DNA of 22,033 nucleotides. It comes from a virus. Below, piece after piece: positions 1 to 6,974 of this stretch. The translations under genes were made by a program, and so were the position numbers. Each line of letters starts with the position of its first letter. Positions within the stretch are counted from its first letter, which is position 1. The notes beneath the pieces were generated by a model. It saw only the letters and a program-made list of their open reading frames with translations. It searched no databases and had not been told where the DNA came from. The stretch covers positions 1 to 22,033 of IMG/VR virus record IMGVR_UViG_3300037963_003509; one strand, written 5' to 3'.

Positions 1-41
1 TAGTGGGTGTTATTTGGTCTATCCTGTCTAAAAAGAAGTGA
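1..41 (+). CDS. C-terminal end of an upstream gene, possibly a holin (partial)
   Basis: An open frame enters from the left edge (codons in phase with position 3) and ends at TGA 39-41. The last 12 residues read VGVIWSILSKKK: a hydrophobic stretch followed by a lysine-rich tail. Such a charged C-terminus after a membrane segment is common in phage holins, and the genes that follow look like spanins and an endolysin, which fits a lysis cassette. The stop overlaps the GTG start of the next gene, so the two are probably translationally coupled. Only the tail is visible, so the holin assignment is inference from context. Confidence 0.4.
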   Translation, partial: VGVIWSILSKKK

Positions 42-232
42 GACATTTTTTCCGCATAATTGTATTAGCGTTAGAAGCTTATGTGAACTACACTAAAGGC
101 AAACAACGCAGATACATTTATGACTTGGAAGATAAAATTGATAAGCTTGCTGCTGATGGTAGCCCTGCTGCCAAGTTGCAACTTGAGAGACTTAGCGGGC
201 GACTCCAGCTTGAACGAAAGCGCAATATATGA
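38..232 (+). CDS. Small membrane-anchored coiled-coil protein, candidate inner-membrane spanin (Rz-like)
   Basis: This is a 64-residue protein starting at GTG 38, which overlaps the stop of the preceding frame. An N-terminal hydrophobic stretch (about residues 4-18, FFRIIVLALEAYVNY) is followed by a charged helical region rich in K, E, R and L (residues 20-62) that could form a coiled coil. That order (N-terminal membrane anchor, periplasmic helix) is the layout of inner-membrane spanins, which link to an outer-membrane lipoprotein and fuse the two membranes at lysis. The partner would be the overlapping frame at 120-389. It is shorter than lambda Rz (153 aa) and the anchor contains a glutamate, so a small holin-like or unrelated membrane protein is possible. 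Confidence 0.5.
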   Translation: MRHFFRIIVLALEAYVNYTKGKQRRYIYDLEDKIDKLAADGSPAAKLQLERLSGRLQLERKRNI

Positions 233-389
233 CCCACCTACAATTACCCTAGTACCAGGGTATGATTATCCCTTTAAAGAGGGCAATCTCATGGGGCGTG
301 GTCAGAAGTTCCATAGTGATTTTTCGTACAGACGTGCTATAATTATAGGTAATGATAGCAATCTGCGTGGGACACAGCCGACCAAATGA
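120..389 (+). CDS. Predicted lipoprotein, candidate outer-membrane spanin (Rz1-like)
   Basis: This is an 89-residue protein in a different frame, overlapping the previous gene by 113 bases and the amidase gene by 38. Its N-terminus is a textbook lipoprotein signal: a basic start (MTWKIK), a hydrophobic core (ISLLLMVAL) and a lipobox ending LPSC with Cys20 as the lipidated residue. Cleavage would leave a 70-residue mature lipoprotein with several prolines around residues 39-51 (DPPTITLVPGYDYP), as is usual for outer-membrane spanins. The out-of-frame overlap with a membrane-anchored coiled-coil gene, just before an endolysin, is the classic Rz/Rz1 arrangement. Function is inferred from architecture and position, not from sequence similarity. 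Confidence 0.6.
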   Translation: MTWKIKLISLLLMVALLPSCNLRDLAGDSSLNESAIYDPPTITLVPGYDYPFKEGNLMGRGQKFHSDFSYRRAIIIGNDSNLRGTQPTK

Positions 390-906
390 TTCAGGAGCAG
401 CCTCTGTAACTGGAGTCACTGAATGGGATTATAATTCTCAACTGGCTGACATGATCAGCGACAGGTTGAAGACTCCACATAAGATTTACTCTACCTATAA
501 AGGGAGTAGTTATTGGAGTTCTATGAAGTGGTTAGCTAGAACCCTTAAACATGACGCTGTTACAGCTGCTGTTGAATTACATTTTAATGCTGCGACTCCT
601 TCTGCTACAGGTCATGAGTGGTTGTATTGGAATACTTCAGAAAAAGGAAGGTTGTTTGCCCGTGCTTTAAGAGATTCTTTTGAGGATTGTTTCCCTCAAC
701 TGCGTAGCAGAGGCATCAAGCCACGCCAAAAAGGAAGTAGAGGGGCAGGGTTTTTAAGGTTAACGCACTGTCCAGCGACTATTGCAGAACCGTTTTTTGG
801 TAGTAATGAAGAGGATTGGGAGCTTGCTTTAAAAAATATGGAAGGCATGGCTACGGCAATGGCTGCTGGCATTGAACTGTATAAGGATCTATCTGAAAGG
901 TGGTAA
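352..906 (+). CDS. N-acetylmuramoyl-L-alanine amidase (Amidase_3-type endolysin)
   Basis: This 184-residue zinc amidase would cut the bond between N-acetylmuramate and L-alanine in peptidoglycan. Zinc ligands are visible in order: His8 in the N-terminal VGHSRPNDSGA motif, Glu24 in GVTEWDYN, and His77 in ELHFNA. The catalytic glutamate is Glu146 in TIAEPFFGSN. This is the Amidase_3 (AmiC/CwlV) pattern, and the length matches a bare catalytic domain with no cell-wall-binding domain. No signal peptide is present, so release would depend on a holin. The ATG at 352 lies inside the end of the lipoprotein gene (38-base overlap), consistent with a packed lysis cassette. Confidence 0.88.
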   Translation: MIAICVGHSRPNDSGAASVTGVTEWDYNSQLADMISDRLKTPHKIYSTYKGSSYWSSMKWLARTLKHDAVTAAVELHFNAATPSATGHEWLYWNTSEKGRLFARALRDSFEDCFPQLRSRGIKPRQKGSRGAGFLRLTHCPATIAEPFFGSNEEDWELALKNMEGMATAMAAGIELYKDLSERW

Positions 907-907
907 T

Positions 908-1213
908 GTGCAGCTTCCAAAATCAATATCAATTGCAGGGCAAAGGATAAAACTTGAGTTAGTTCCCTTTAATGGAGACAGTCCTGATTTTGGTTTGTAT
1001 TTGCACGATAAAAAAACCATCGAAATAAACAAAAATCTAAAAGGAAAAACACTTATAAACACAATCCGTCATGAGATGATGGAGGCTAGCTTGCTTATAA
1101 GTGGGGTAGGGTGGCTTGAAAACTATGATCAAGAAGCCGTTGTCCGTTGTATGGAAGAGATATTCTTCCCTGCTTGGGATCTTTTTTTAAAGAAGATACA
1201 GAAATTTGAGTAA
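908..1213 (+). CDS. Small HExxE-motif protein, putative metallopeptidase-like phage protein
   Basis: This is a 101-residue protein. I take the GTG at 908 as the start because a good ribosome binding site (AAAGGTGG, about 896-903) lies just before it; the frame is open further upstream to a TTG at 872, but that start would overlap the amidase gene by 35 bases. A predicted strand (TIEIN, residues 37-41) is followed by a helix carrying HEMMEA (His55, Glu56, Glu59). The strand-then-HExx helix order resembles zincins, with Glu in place of the usual second His. Small phage proteins with HExxE motifs of this type are known to me, but their function is not established. Whether this one binds zinc or is catalytic cannot be told from sequence. 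Confidence 0.65.
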   Translation: MQLPKSISIAGQRIKLELVPFNGDSPDFGLYLHDKKTIEINKNLKGKTLINTIRHEMMEASLLISGVGWLENYDQEAVVRCMEEIFFPAWDLFLKKIQKFE

Positions 1214-1736
1214 GAAAAGATTTATTATTAAACACAAGTTTCTTCATTATACTCCAAATGAAGAAGATATTGTATTGTGTTATAATAGATCATTAAACAT
1301 GGGCATCCTTCCAGGTTCTTATACTAAAGGAGCAGGTAATATGGTTGGGTGTTTAGGGGAGGTTGCTGTAGAAAAGTACTTAAGAAATGCTAAATATGTT
1401 GGTGATCAAAAATTTGATTACGATTTTGTTTATAGAAAAAAGAACATAGAAGTAAAGTCTAAGTCGTGTGGAGGTTTACCTAAAGGAGACTATTCTGCTT
1501 TTATTAATGGTAAAGAAGATAAGCTTGATAAAAATGACATTCACTTCTTTACAAGAATTAAAAGAGATTTGTCTGTGGTTTATCTATTGGGCTGGTTAGA
1601 TAATAATAGCATAAAGCAAAAAGCTACCTATAGATTAAAGGGAGATACTGACACTGATGGGTTTACTTTTAAAAGTGCTGGGTATCAACTCTTAATAAAA
1701 GATTTAAATAAACCATCTCTGATTAAAAAGGCGTAG
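1206..1736 (+). CDS. PD-(D/E)XK-fold nuclease
   Basis: This 176-residue protein carries a PD-(D/E)XK catalytic core. Glu52 lies in a helix (GCLGEVAVEKYL), acidic Asp71/Asp73 in FDYDFVYR, and the E-x-K triad in IEVKSK (Glu82, Lys84). It probably cleaves DNA in a metal-dependent way; the role could be a homing-type, restriction-like or recombination endonuclease. The start is a TTG at 1206, overlapping the previous gene by 8 bases; no better start lies near the conserved N-terminus. It is the last plus-strand gene before the convergent junction, and its last 14 bases overlap the end of the opposing gene. It lacks any recognisable specificity domain. Confidence 0.75.
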   Translation: MSKKRFIIKHKFLHYTPNEEDIVLCYNRSLNMGILPGSYTKGAGNMVGCLGEVAVEKYLRNAKYVGDQKFDYDFVYRKKNIEVKSKSCGGLPKGDYSAFINGKEDKLDKNDIHFFTRIKRDLSVVYLLGWLDNNSIKQKATYRLKGDTDTDGFTFKSAGYQLLIKDLNKPSLIKKA

Positions 1737-1995
1737 ATATGAATAAAGGAGCACATAACCCGTCAGAGGTTATCGACGGATTATTATAAATGCGGTCATT
1801 GAAATAGTCTTCAGCACTTCTACCCATTGTCTTAGATAACTCGTGTATGCATATTTCAGTACTGTAAACAGCTCTAGGTGTTTCAGAATCAATACCTAGA
1901 AAGGCTTTATCACAAGACTCTTCTGCAAGAGTTATATCTTCTACTTCACCTGGAAGGACTTCTTCAATATAGTCTAAAATTTCTTCTCTAGTCAT
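1723..1995 (-). CDS. Small acidic phage protein of unknown function
   Basis: This 90-residue acidic protein is the last gene of the minus-strand operon. Its ATG overlaps the stop of the primase-helicase gene (ATGA, 1992-1995), so it is likely coupled to it. The central and C-terminal pattern (AVYSTEICIHEL, then SAEDYFNDRI, then APLFIS) resembles a widespread family of small phage proteins with a conserved tyrosine, a CI-x-x-L helix, a short acidic helix and a final P-x-F-I strand, whose function is not known to me. The similarity is from memory and not tested. Its 3' end overlaps the convergent nuclease gene by 14 bases. Confidence 0.7.
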   Translation of the reverse strand: MTREEILDYIEEVLPGEVEDITLAEESCDKAFLGIDSETPRAVYSTEICIHELSKTMGRSAEDYFNDRIYNNPSITSDGLCAPLFISTPF

Positions 1996-4166
1996 TTGTT
2001 GGTTTCTTGTACGTTAGGTTCTACCTCACGATCTATATCGAATTTTTCGTTCAAGTCAATCTCCCATATTTTACCACCACCAAATCCTATGGATTTAATA
2101 GGCCTAGCCTTCTTACTATTTTTACTAATCTCCTCTAGAGTATGTAATCCTCGACGTACCAGCTCCATACTTCCAGAAACTCCTATGCTTCTACCTCCAT
2201 TAAACTCATGAACTGATCCTTGAAATTCTGTAAGAGTACCTCTCCAGATAGGGTTGGTAAAATACTCTCTTGCTCTCTTCACAAAAAACTCAACGAGCTC
2301 AGCTACAGTAGACCTACTAGAGTTGTCGTAGGCAGCAGAAGCTATTGATTGATCAATATAACTACTGACTCCAAACCTTGAAGACCCCATAATTTCTTTA
2401 GGAGCTTGCCAGTCAAGAAGCCATCTCGCAAAGTGAGGTAGTTCATCAGCTATAGTACCCTCTAAGTCTGTGTTTTGAGGAAACTTACTTGTTGCTTTGC
2501 TACTTATTCTTAAAGCCATTATCTTGTCTCTGTTACTAGAATCCAATGCAGGAATAACTGACAAACTATTTGCGTCCATGTTCAGTGATATAATAACTCT
2601 ACCTGTCCACGGCACAGAAACAGCGTCTACATACTTCGCATGGTATTCTATTCTAGGGTTAGCAACACTTCGTTTTATAAGTTCGGTTGCTCTTCGCTGG
2701 TCTTGGAATGATGCTGCCGATGTTGTATCATCTATCACCCATGCAGCAACTCTAGCTAAGTCTTTATTGAATTTAGTTTGTCCTGACAAGTAATCAGAAG
2801 CATCTGCAAAACCTCCTACTAGTGCAGATATCACTCTATTAGATAGTAATGATTTCCCTTTGTTAGTAGGACCAACTAAAAGTAAAGCATGACCTTGAGC
2901 AAAGTTTTTGTTTAAAACAGCTGAGTAAAACCTTTGAAGCCAAGCATAAAAATATGGTATGGTTTCTTTCCCATCGTTTGTGGCAAACAGTTGATTGAGC
3001 CATTTGTGTAGGAAAGGCCACATAGAAGGATCTCCATCTTCAGCAGGTTCAATGGGTGTGATGTTTGCGTTATTAAGTATCTTGTGTGAGTTGTAGTTAA
3101 CAACTCTTTCATCACTAAACACAACGGGAGCTATTTCGTTAATCCTGTTTTGTTGTGCGATAGTAACAAGAGCAGCTTCTACTTCAGATAGAGATTGACC
3201 TCTTCTAGGTCTAGGAGAAAAACCTGCCTGTCTAAGTTCTAATATAAGCTGGTCTTTTGGTATAGTGTGAATAACTCCATCCAACAGTGTAAAGTGGGAC
3301 TTTCCATTAAACCAGTAAAGGTCTAAGAGGTTTCCCATTTTCTGGGTTTCGTAATCTTTTATGAACTTAGATCCAAAGATTTCTTTCCAAGAAACAAAAC
3401 CTTTACCTGCTCGATCACTGTAACAGACCATGCCTTCTTCACAGACCTGACATCCTTCTCTGTCTATACCATCATCTATCCAAAACAAAGGCCCACGAGA
3501 ACCCACAGCAAAGTCCCCTTCCCATCTATCAGGAAATTTGTTATGAACTTCTTTTTCTACAACATCAATAGGTATAGAAGTTTCAGTTGATTGAGGAGGT
3601 TTGTCAGAAGCAGCTTTCATCAAAACAGATCTGTAAACTGACTTAGCTAAGGGTTGGCCCAGCTTCTGCCACTCTGTACCAATTTCAAAATACTGTGCTG
3701 CTCTATAAGATGAACTATCAAAACCAGCAAACAAACGCTCTGCTCCTATATGATTACTGAGCCGTCTTATAAAAGCGTCGTACATATCTTGTGAGATAGG
3801 TATGACTTCTTCAAACTCCCATATAAGACGAATATATCCTGACTGTGTTTTTGATATGTATGTTGGTACAAACTCTTTGCATTGTGCTTTTATCAGATTG
3901 ATAACCATGTCCCAATCAACAGGGGCATCATAGTCAGCAACCAGACCACCCACTCTGTTAACTGGATTATCATTTGATATCCTTGTGCCTGGACTGTCTC
4001 CTGTACACATTGAGTAAAACACATGGTCTGTGTCTGATGCAGAACACCAGTCTCTAAACTCTGCTTTAGTTTTAAATTTTGGTTTCTCTGATATATTTAT
4101 TTGGGTTAGATCATCTGACCCAAGTGCTTTCTTGCTTTTTAAGTTTTTGATGTATCGGTATTTCAT
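1992..4166 (-). CDS. Phage primase-helicase (AEP-like primase domain plus SF3-type helicase)
   Basis: This is a 724-residue replication protein. The C-terminal half has a P-loop ATPase: Walker A GPTNKGKS (residues 432-439), Walker B AAWVIDD (474-480, Asp479/Asp480) and a sensor-like VIISLNMD (524-531). This matches the D5/VirE-like SF3 helicases of phages. The N-terminal part has features of an archaeo-eukaryotic-type primase: GGLVADYD with Asp78/Asp80 as candidate metal ligands, then SKTQSGYIRLIWEF (105-118). Together it would open the fork and lay primers for the adjacent polymerase. The start codon overlaps the polA stop (ATGA, 4163-4166). The middle region (about 230-260), with Cys239, Cys242 and Cys248, could be a small zinc site. 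The primase assignment is less certain than the helicase. Confidence 0.85.
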   Translation of the reverse strand: MKYRYIKNLKSKKALGSDDLTQINISEKPKFKTKAEFRDWCSASDTDHVFYSMCTGDSPGTRISNDNPVNRVGGLVADYDAPVDWDMVINLIKAQCKEFVPTYISKTQSGYIRLIWEFEEVIPISQDMYDAFIRRLSNHIGAERLFAGFDSSSYRAAQYFEIGTEWQKLGQPLAKSVYRSVLMKAASDKPPQSTETSIPIDVVEKEVHNKFPDRWEGDFAVGSRGPLFWIDDGIDREGCQVCEEGMVCYSDRAGKGFVSWKEIFGSKFIKDYETQKMGNLLDLYWFNGKSHFTLLDGVIHTIPKDQLILELRQAGFSPRPRRGQSLSEVEAALVTIAQQNRINEIAPVVFSDERVVNYNSHKILNNANITPIEPAEDGDPSMWPFLHKWLNQLFATNDGKETIPYFYAWLQRFYSAVLNKNFAQGHALLLVGPTNKGKSLLSNRVISALVGGFADASDYLSGQTKFNKDLARVAAWVIDDTTSAASFQDQRRATELIKRSVANPRIEYHAKYVDAVSVPWTGRVIISLNMDANSLSVIPALDSSNRDKIMALRISSKATSKFPQNTDLEGTIADELPHFARWLLDWQAPKEIMGSSRFGVSSYIDQSIASAAYDNSSRSTVAELVEFFVKRAREYFTNPIWRGTLTEFQGSVHEFNGGRSIGVSGSMELVRRGLHTLEEISKNSKKARPIKSIGFGGGKIWEIDLNEKFDIDREVEPNVQETNK

Positions 4167-5923
4167 TTTTCGTATCGGCTAACAACTTTGCCATCAGCCG
4201 ATAAAGGGATATCTGAAATCCATTTAGGAGCCTCTGACATAACTTGTATTACTTTTTCGAGGGTTTGATTTGCTTCTTCTTCTTTTGTTTCAATAATAAA
4301 TTCGTCGTGTACGTGGAATAAGATATCCATGTCCTGCTCAGCTAACCTAATCAGCTGGTCTGCAAACACATCACGAGCTAGTGCTTGTGAAATATTCTCT
4401 GCTAGCAGACCTCCCCATAAACGAACGGGAATCTTTTTAGATCCTTTAGTAATCTTGGCTACATATGTTCTCCTACCATCTTTAAGTGTGGTAGATATTT
4501 TACCATAGTTAAGACTTCTACCTGATGGTAGGTCTAGTGTGAAGTCCTCTCTTCTAGAATATGCTATGTGCATTTTCCTTTGTAACTCGTTCCAATATGC
4601 AGGAACCTTCCTCATCATCCTCCTATATCGATGTACCGATGACTCCGCTTGTTCAAGAGGCATGCCAGTTATTAGTGAGAACTTAGCAGCAGAAGCTCCA
4701 TAGCCACACCCCAACACAATTTGTTTTACTGTGTGTCTAAGCTTCCCTTCTTCTTTCTTTTTAAAATCTCCATCTCCTCTAAAAAGCCGTAGTCTTTTAG
4801 CAAACGCTTCATATATATCTTCTGTCTTTGCGATTTCTTTTAACATGGTTACATCTCTTGCAAGCCAACACAAAGTCCTAACCTCAATCTGAGACAAGTC
4901 TGCAACTATTAGAGCGTTGCCTTTTTTAGGAGATATTAAGCTTCTTAAATTGACTCCAAACATTTCTCCTCTAGGTAAATTTTGTAAATTAAGATTAGCA
5001 CCCGAACCTGACCACCTGCCTGTGTGTGCTCCCATATACATTAAAGAACCATAGTATCTACCATCTGACATAGTAGCATTATCAAAACTCTCTAGCTTCC
5101 GCTTCAGTGAATTAATTCTTCTGTAGTTACGTACTGCACTAATCCATTTATATTTCTCACCATATTCTTCTATAAACTTGTTAGCATCATCGTCAGTCAT
5201 AGAAAGACTCACAGGGGGGTCGATCCCAACTTTACGACACTCTTCGTTAAAAGCTTTACGGGACAGAGTCGGTGCTTCTTCGATCCAAGGAATTGAGTTC
5301 TTCGTTTCAAACAAAGTTTTATTAATAGACTCTATCTGATTTTTTAAGAGGTCTTGATCTATAGGAATACCTTTTTGCGTAGCCCACCTGTTTATACAAC
5401 TAATATCTCTTTCGTGTTGAGGCCAGTCATCACATACTTTTTGCCAAAGAGATAAACAAAGCTCTGAGTCTTTAAGAGCATATTCACTAACTTCTTCTTT
5501 AAAATCTTCTGGCATGCTTTCCCATCTTTTGCCTTTCATGTTGTCCCGTGTTTCTTTATCCACTTCAACTCCTAACGCTACAGAAGAAGCTCCTTTTAAA
5601 TTGCGTGGCAATCCGCAATAAGCTGCCATGTCTGCTGTACAATGCCACTCGCCAACATCTACATGATCCCACCACTTTTGAGTAACTCCAAACTTATATA
5701 AGGTCTCATCAAAAGAAGCGTTATGAGACAACACACGCTGCCCTTTGAGTATTGACCAGTCAAAGTCTTTAGGATGCCCGACGAAAGAAGTTCCTTCATC
5801 ACCAACAACTGATACCATATATGCGTCGAAGTCTGGATGAGAAAAATATCCAAGAGGTCCAAGGGTCTTTATTGAGCAGTCCTTGTCGTAGTATGTTTCA
5901 AAATCTAGGGCAAATGTATCCAT
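4163..5923 (-). CDS. polA: Family A DNA polymerase with 3'-5' exonuclease domain
   Basis: This 586-residue replicative polymerase is shorter than T7 gp5 (704 aa). The N-terminal DEDD exonuclease is intact by motif: Exo I LDFET (Asp7, Glu9), Exo II NASFDETL (Asp72) and Exo III YALKDSE (Tyr148, Asp152). Polymerase motif A is ADLSQIEVR (Asp342, Glu347), motif B is R396-x3-K400-x3-L404-x3-YG, and motif C is VHDEF (His539, Asp540). The residue equivalent to Phe762 of E. coli Pol I is leucine here, a substitution discussed for phage lifestyle. No strong ribosome binding site precedes the ATG at 5923, which is the first start after a hairpin at 5936-5995. There is no 5'-3' exonuclease domain, as is normal for phage enzymes. 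Confidence 0.95.
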   Translation of the reverse strand: MDTFALDFETYYDKDCSIKTLGPLGYFSHPDFDAYMVSVVGDEGTSFVGHPKDFDWSILKGQRVLSHNASFDETLYKFGVTQKWWDHVDVGEWHCTADMAAYCGLPRNLKGASSVALGVEVDKETRDNMKGKRWESMPEDFKEEVSEYALKDSELCLSLWQKVCDDWPQHERDISCINRWATQKGIPIDQDLLKNQIESINKTLFETKNSIPWIEEAPTLSRKAFNEECRKVGIDPPVSLSMTDDDANKFIEEYGEKYKWISAVRNYRRINSLKRKLESFDNATMSDGRYYGSLMYMGAHTGRWSGSGANLNLQNLPRGEMFGVNLRSLISPKKGNALIVADLSQIEVRTLCWLARDVTMLKEIAKTEDIYEAFAKRLRLFRGDGDFKKKEEGKLRHTVKQIVLGCGYGASAAKFSLITGMPLEQAESSVHRYRRMMRKVPAYWNELQRKMHIAYSRREDFTLDLPSGRSLNYGKISTTLKDGRRTYVAKITKGSKKIPVRLWGGLLAENISQALARDVFADQLIRLAEQDMDILFHVHDEFIIETKEEEANQTLEKVIQVMSEAPKWISDIPLSADGKVVSRYEK

Positions 5924-5935
5924 AATATTTAAAAG

Positions 5936-5995
5936 AAGCCCCGACAGAATTAGGAAGAAAGCATGAAAATCCTAAGACTGTCGAGGCCAAGGCTT
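5936..5995 (-). other. Inverted repeat / RNA hairpin in the gap upstream of polA
   Basis: This is the only sizeable gap (80 bases) in the operon. Plus-strand arms 5942-5955 and 5970-5983 pair as CGACAG and TTAGGA with TCCTAA and CTGTCG: 12 base pairs split by one 2-nt internal mismatch (AA against GA), with a 14-base loop. Weaker outer arms AAGCC (5936-5940) and GGCTT (5991-5995) could extend it. In the mRNA (minus strand) the hairpin ends about 18 bases before the polA start. It is not followed by a clean U-tract, so it is not a standard terminator. It might be an RNA processing or translational control element, an attenuator or a protein-binding site; the role is unknown. Confidence 0.6.
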
Positions 5996-6003
5996 GCGCC
6001 TAT

Positions 6004-6213
6004 TTATTCTGAACCAGGTTCGTTTTCCCCCTCAAGATCTAGAACCTGTTGAGTACCAGAATCCTTTAAAAAAGAAATCTGGTCTTTAAAAGCTTCTACC
6101 AGAACCATCATACGGCTCTGCTGTGTAGCAAGCTCTTTTTGTTTACCCTCCATTTCAGAAATTAATTCCTCCACACTTTGGAGTTCCATTTCAAGTATTT
6201 CAATATTATCCAT
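6004..6213 (-). CDS. Small acidic coiled-coil protein of unknown function
   Basis: This is a 69-residue protein. Residues 1-55 are almost continuous helix with heptad-like hydrophobics (IEILEMELQSVEELISEM, then a Q/K-rich stretch, then VLVEAFKDQISFL) and should form a coiled coil; the last 15 residues are acidic (LEGENEPGSE). The ATG lies 2 bases after the stop of the preceding gene, with AAAGG about 10 bases upstream as a plausible ribosome binding site. Its position between the SSB-like gene and polA suggests a replication accessory or oligomerisation role, but nothing in the sequence shows one. Confidence 0.72.
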   Translation of the reverse strand: MDNIEILEMELQSVEELISEMEGKQKELATQQSRMMVLVEAFKDQISFLKDSGTQQVLDLEGENEPGSE

Positions 6214-6215
6214 AA

Positions 6216-6974
6216 TTAACCTTTCTTAAAGTTTTCAACCCAGTCAATGACCTCCTGTGAGGTCTCTTCCTTAGATGGCTTAAGAGTTGGTATCCACCAA
6301 ATCTTTTGATCCCACTGTTGTTGTTTACTTACTAACTCCCAAGTTTGTTTGACCAAAGAAACTCCAGGGTTAACCTTCTCAAAAAACTTAAGTGCTAAGT
6401 AGGTGTGTTCATAACCTTTACCTGAAACATCAAGTTTTCCAAGAGCCCATCGATCTTCACCGATAGGAACCTCAAACCCTTCTTCATCACACCCTTCGCT
6501 CTGTTTGATCAAAATTGTCAAATCCGCAAAAGGTATAACCTTCAAACCTCTATCACCTAGAGCTCTATTCTCTTCAACGAGTTCCAGCATCTCTTCACGG
6601 GTCTTGGCAATTCTTCCACGCTGCCCAGATCCATAGTCTGTTTTTTCACGCCACATTTGTAACGCACTTACCACAATGGCTTCTGCTGGATGGCCATCTT
6701 TAACAACAACGCTTTCTTGTTTAAGAACAATATCCCCAAACTCTCCTGCGTCATATCCTGAGCTTTTGCCTCGGATGTTGTATCTTCCAATAAGTATATC
6801 TTGTGCTGCTTCTTCCCATCTTGGGCTGTCAGATATAGATACACCTGTGTCTACTGTAGCTAACTCTGTAGCTTCAGTTTCATCTACTTCTACTTCTACT
6901 TCTACTGTTTTTACTTCTTTTGTTTTCGGCATTATACTGTTTTTCTGTTTTTCTGTTCTTCTGTTATAATTCAT
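6216..6974 (-). CDS. Replication-module protein at the position of a phage ssDNA-binding protein (function unproven)
   Basis: This 252-residue protein starts at an ATG (6974) that overlaps the stop of the exonuclease gene (ATGA). A second in-frame ATG at 6932 (MPKTKEV) may be the true start, giving 238 residues; the first 14 codons consist of an 8-base tandem repeat and look poorly coding. Residues about 20-40 are an acidic VE-repeat region encoded by four TCTACT hexamers on the plus strand. The rest is mixed alpha/beta with no motif I can name. In many phages the gene between a DUF2800-like exonuclease and a PolA gene encodes a DUF2815-type ssDNA-binding protein, so that role is likely from position only. 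Confidence 0.7.
   Translation of the reverse strand: MNYNRRTEKQKNSIMPKTKEVKTVEVEVEVDETEATELATVDTGVSISDSPRWEEAAQDILIGRYNIRGKSSGYDAGEFGDIVLKQESVVVKDGHPAEAIVVSALQMWREKTDYGSGQRGRIAKTREEMLELVEENRALGDRGLKVIPFADLTILIKQSEGCDEEGFEVPIGEDRWALGKLDVSGKGYEHTYLALKFFEKVNPGVSLVKQTWELVSKQQQWDQKIWWIPTLKPSKEETSQEVIDWVENFKKG
6883..6906 (+). repeat. Tandem hexamer repeat, four copies of TCTACT
   Basis: Four perfect copies of TCTACT lie inside the 5' part of the SSB-position gene and encode its alternating Val-Glu tract on the minus strand. The period is a multiple of three, so copy-number change would lengthen or shorten the acidic tract without a frameshift. Confidence 0.85.
6937..6965 (+). repeat. Tandem 8-base repeat at the start of the SSB-position gene
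   Basis: CTGTTTTT (6937-6944), CTGTTTTT (6945-6952), CTGTTCTT (6953-6960) and CTGTT (6961-6965) make 3.6 units. They lie between the two possible start codons (6974 and 6932) of the minus-strand gene. The unit is not a multiple of three, so gain or loss of one unit would break the frame from the upstream ATG but not from the downstream one. Confidence 0.85.

Noticed and set aside
872-907. A longer start (TTG 872) for the HExxE protein gene
   Set aside because: It would overlap the amidase gene by 35 bases, while GTG 908 has a good ribosome binding site right before it.
1755-1779. Two small inverted repeats, ATAACC/GGTTAT and CCGTC/GACGG, near the convergent junction
   Set aside because: They overlap and exclude each other, lie inside coding sequence, have 5-6 bp stems and no T-run, so I do not call a terminator.
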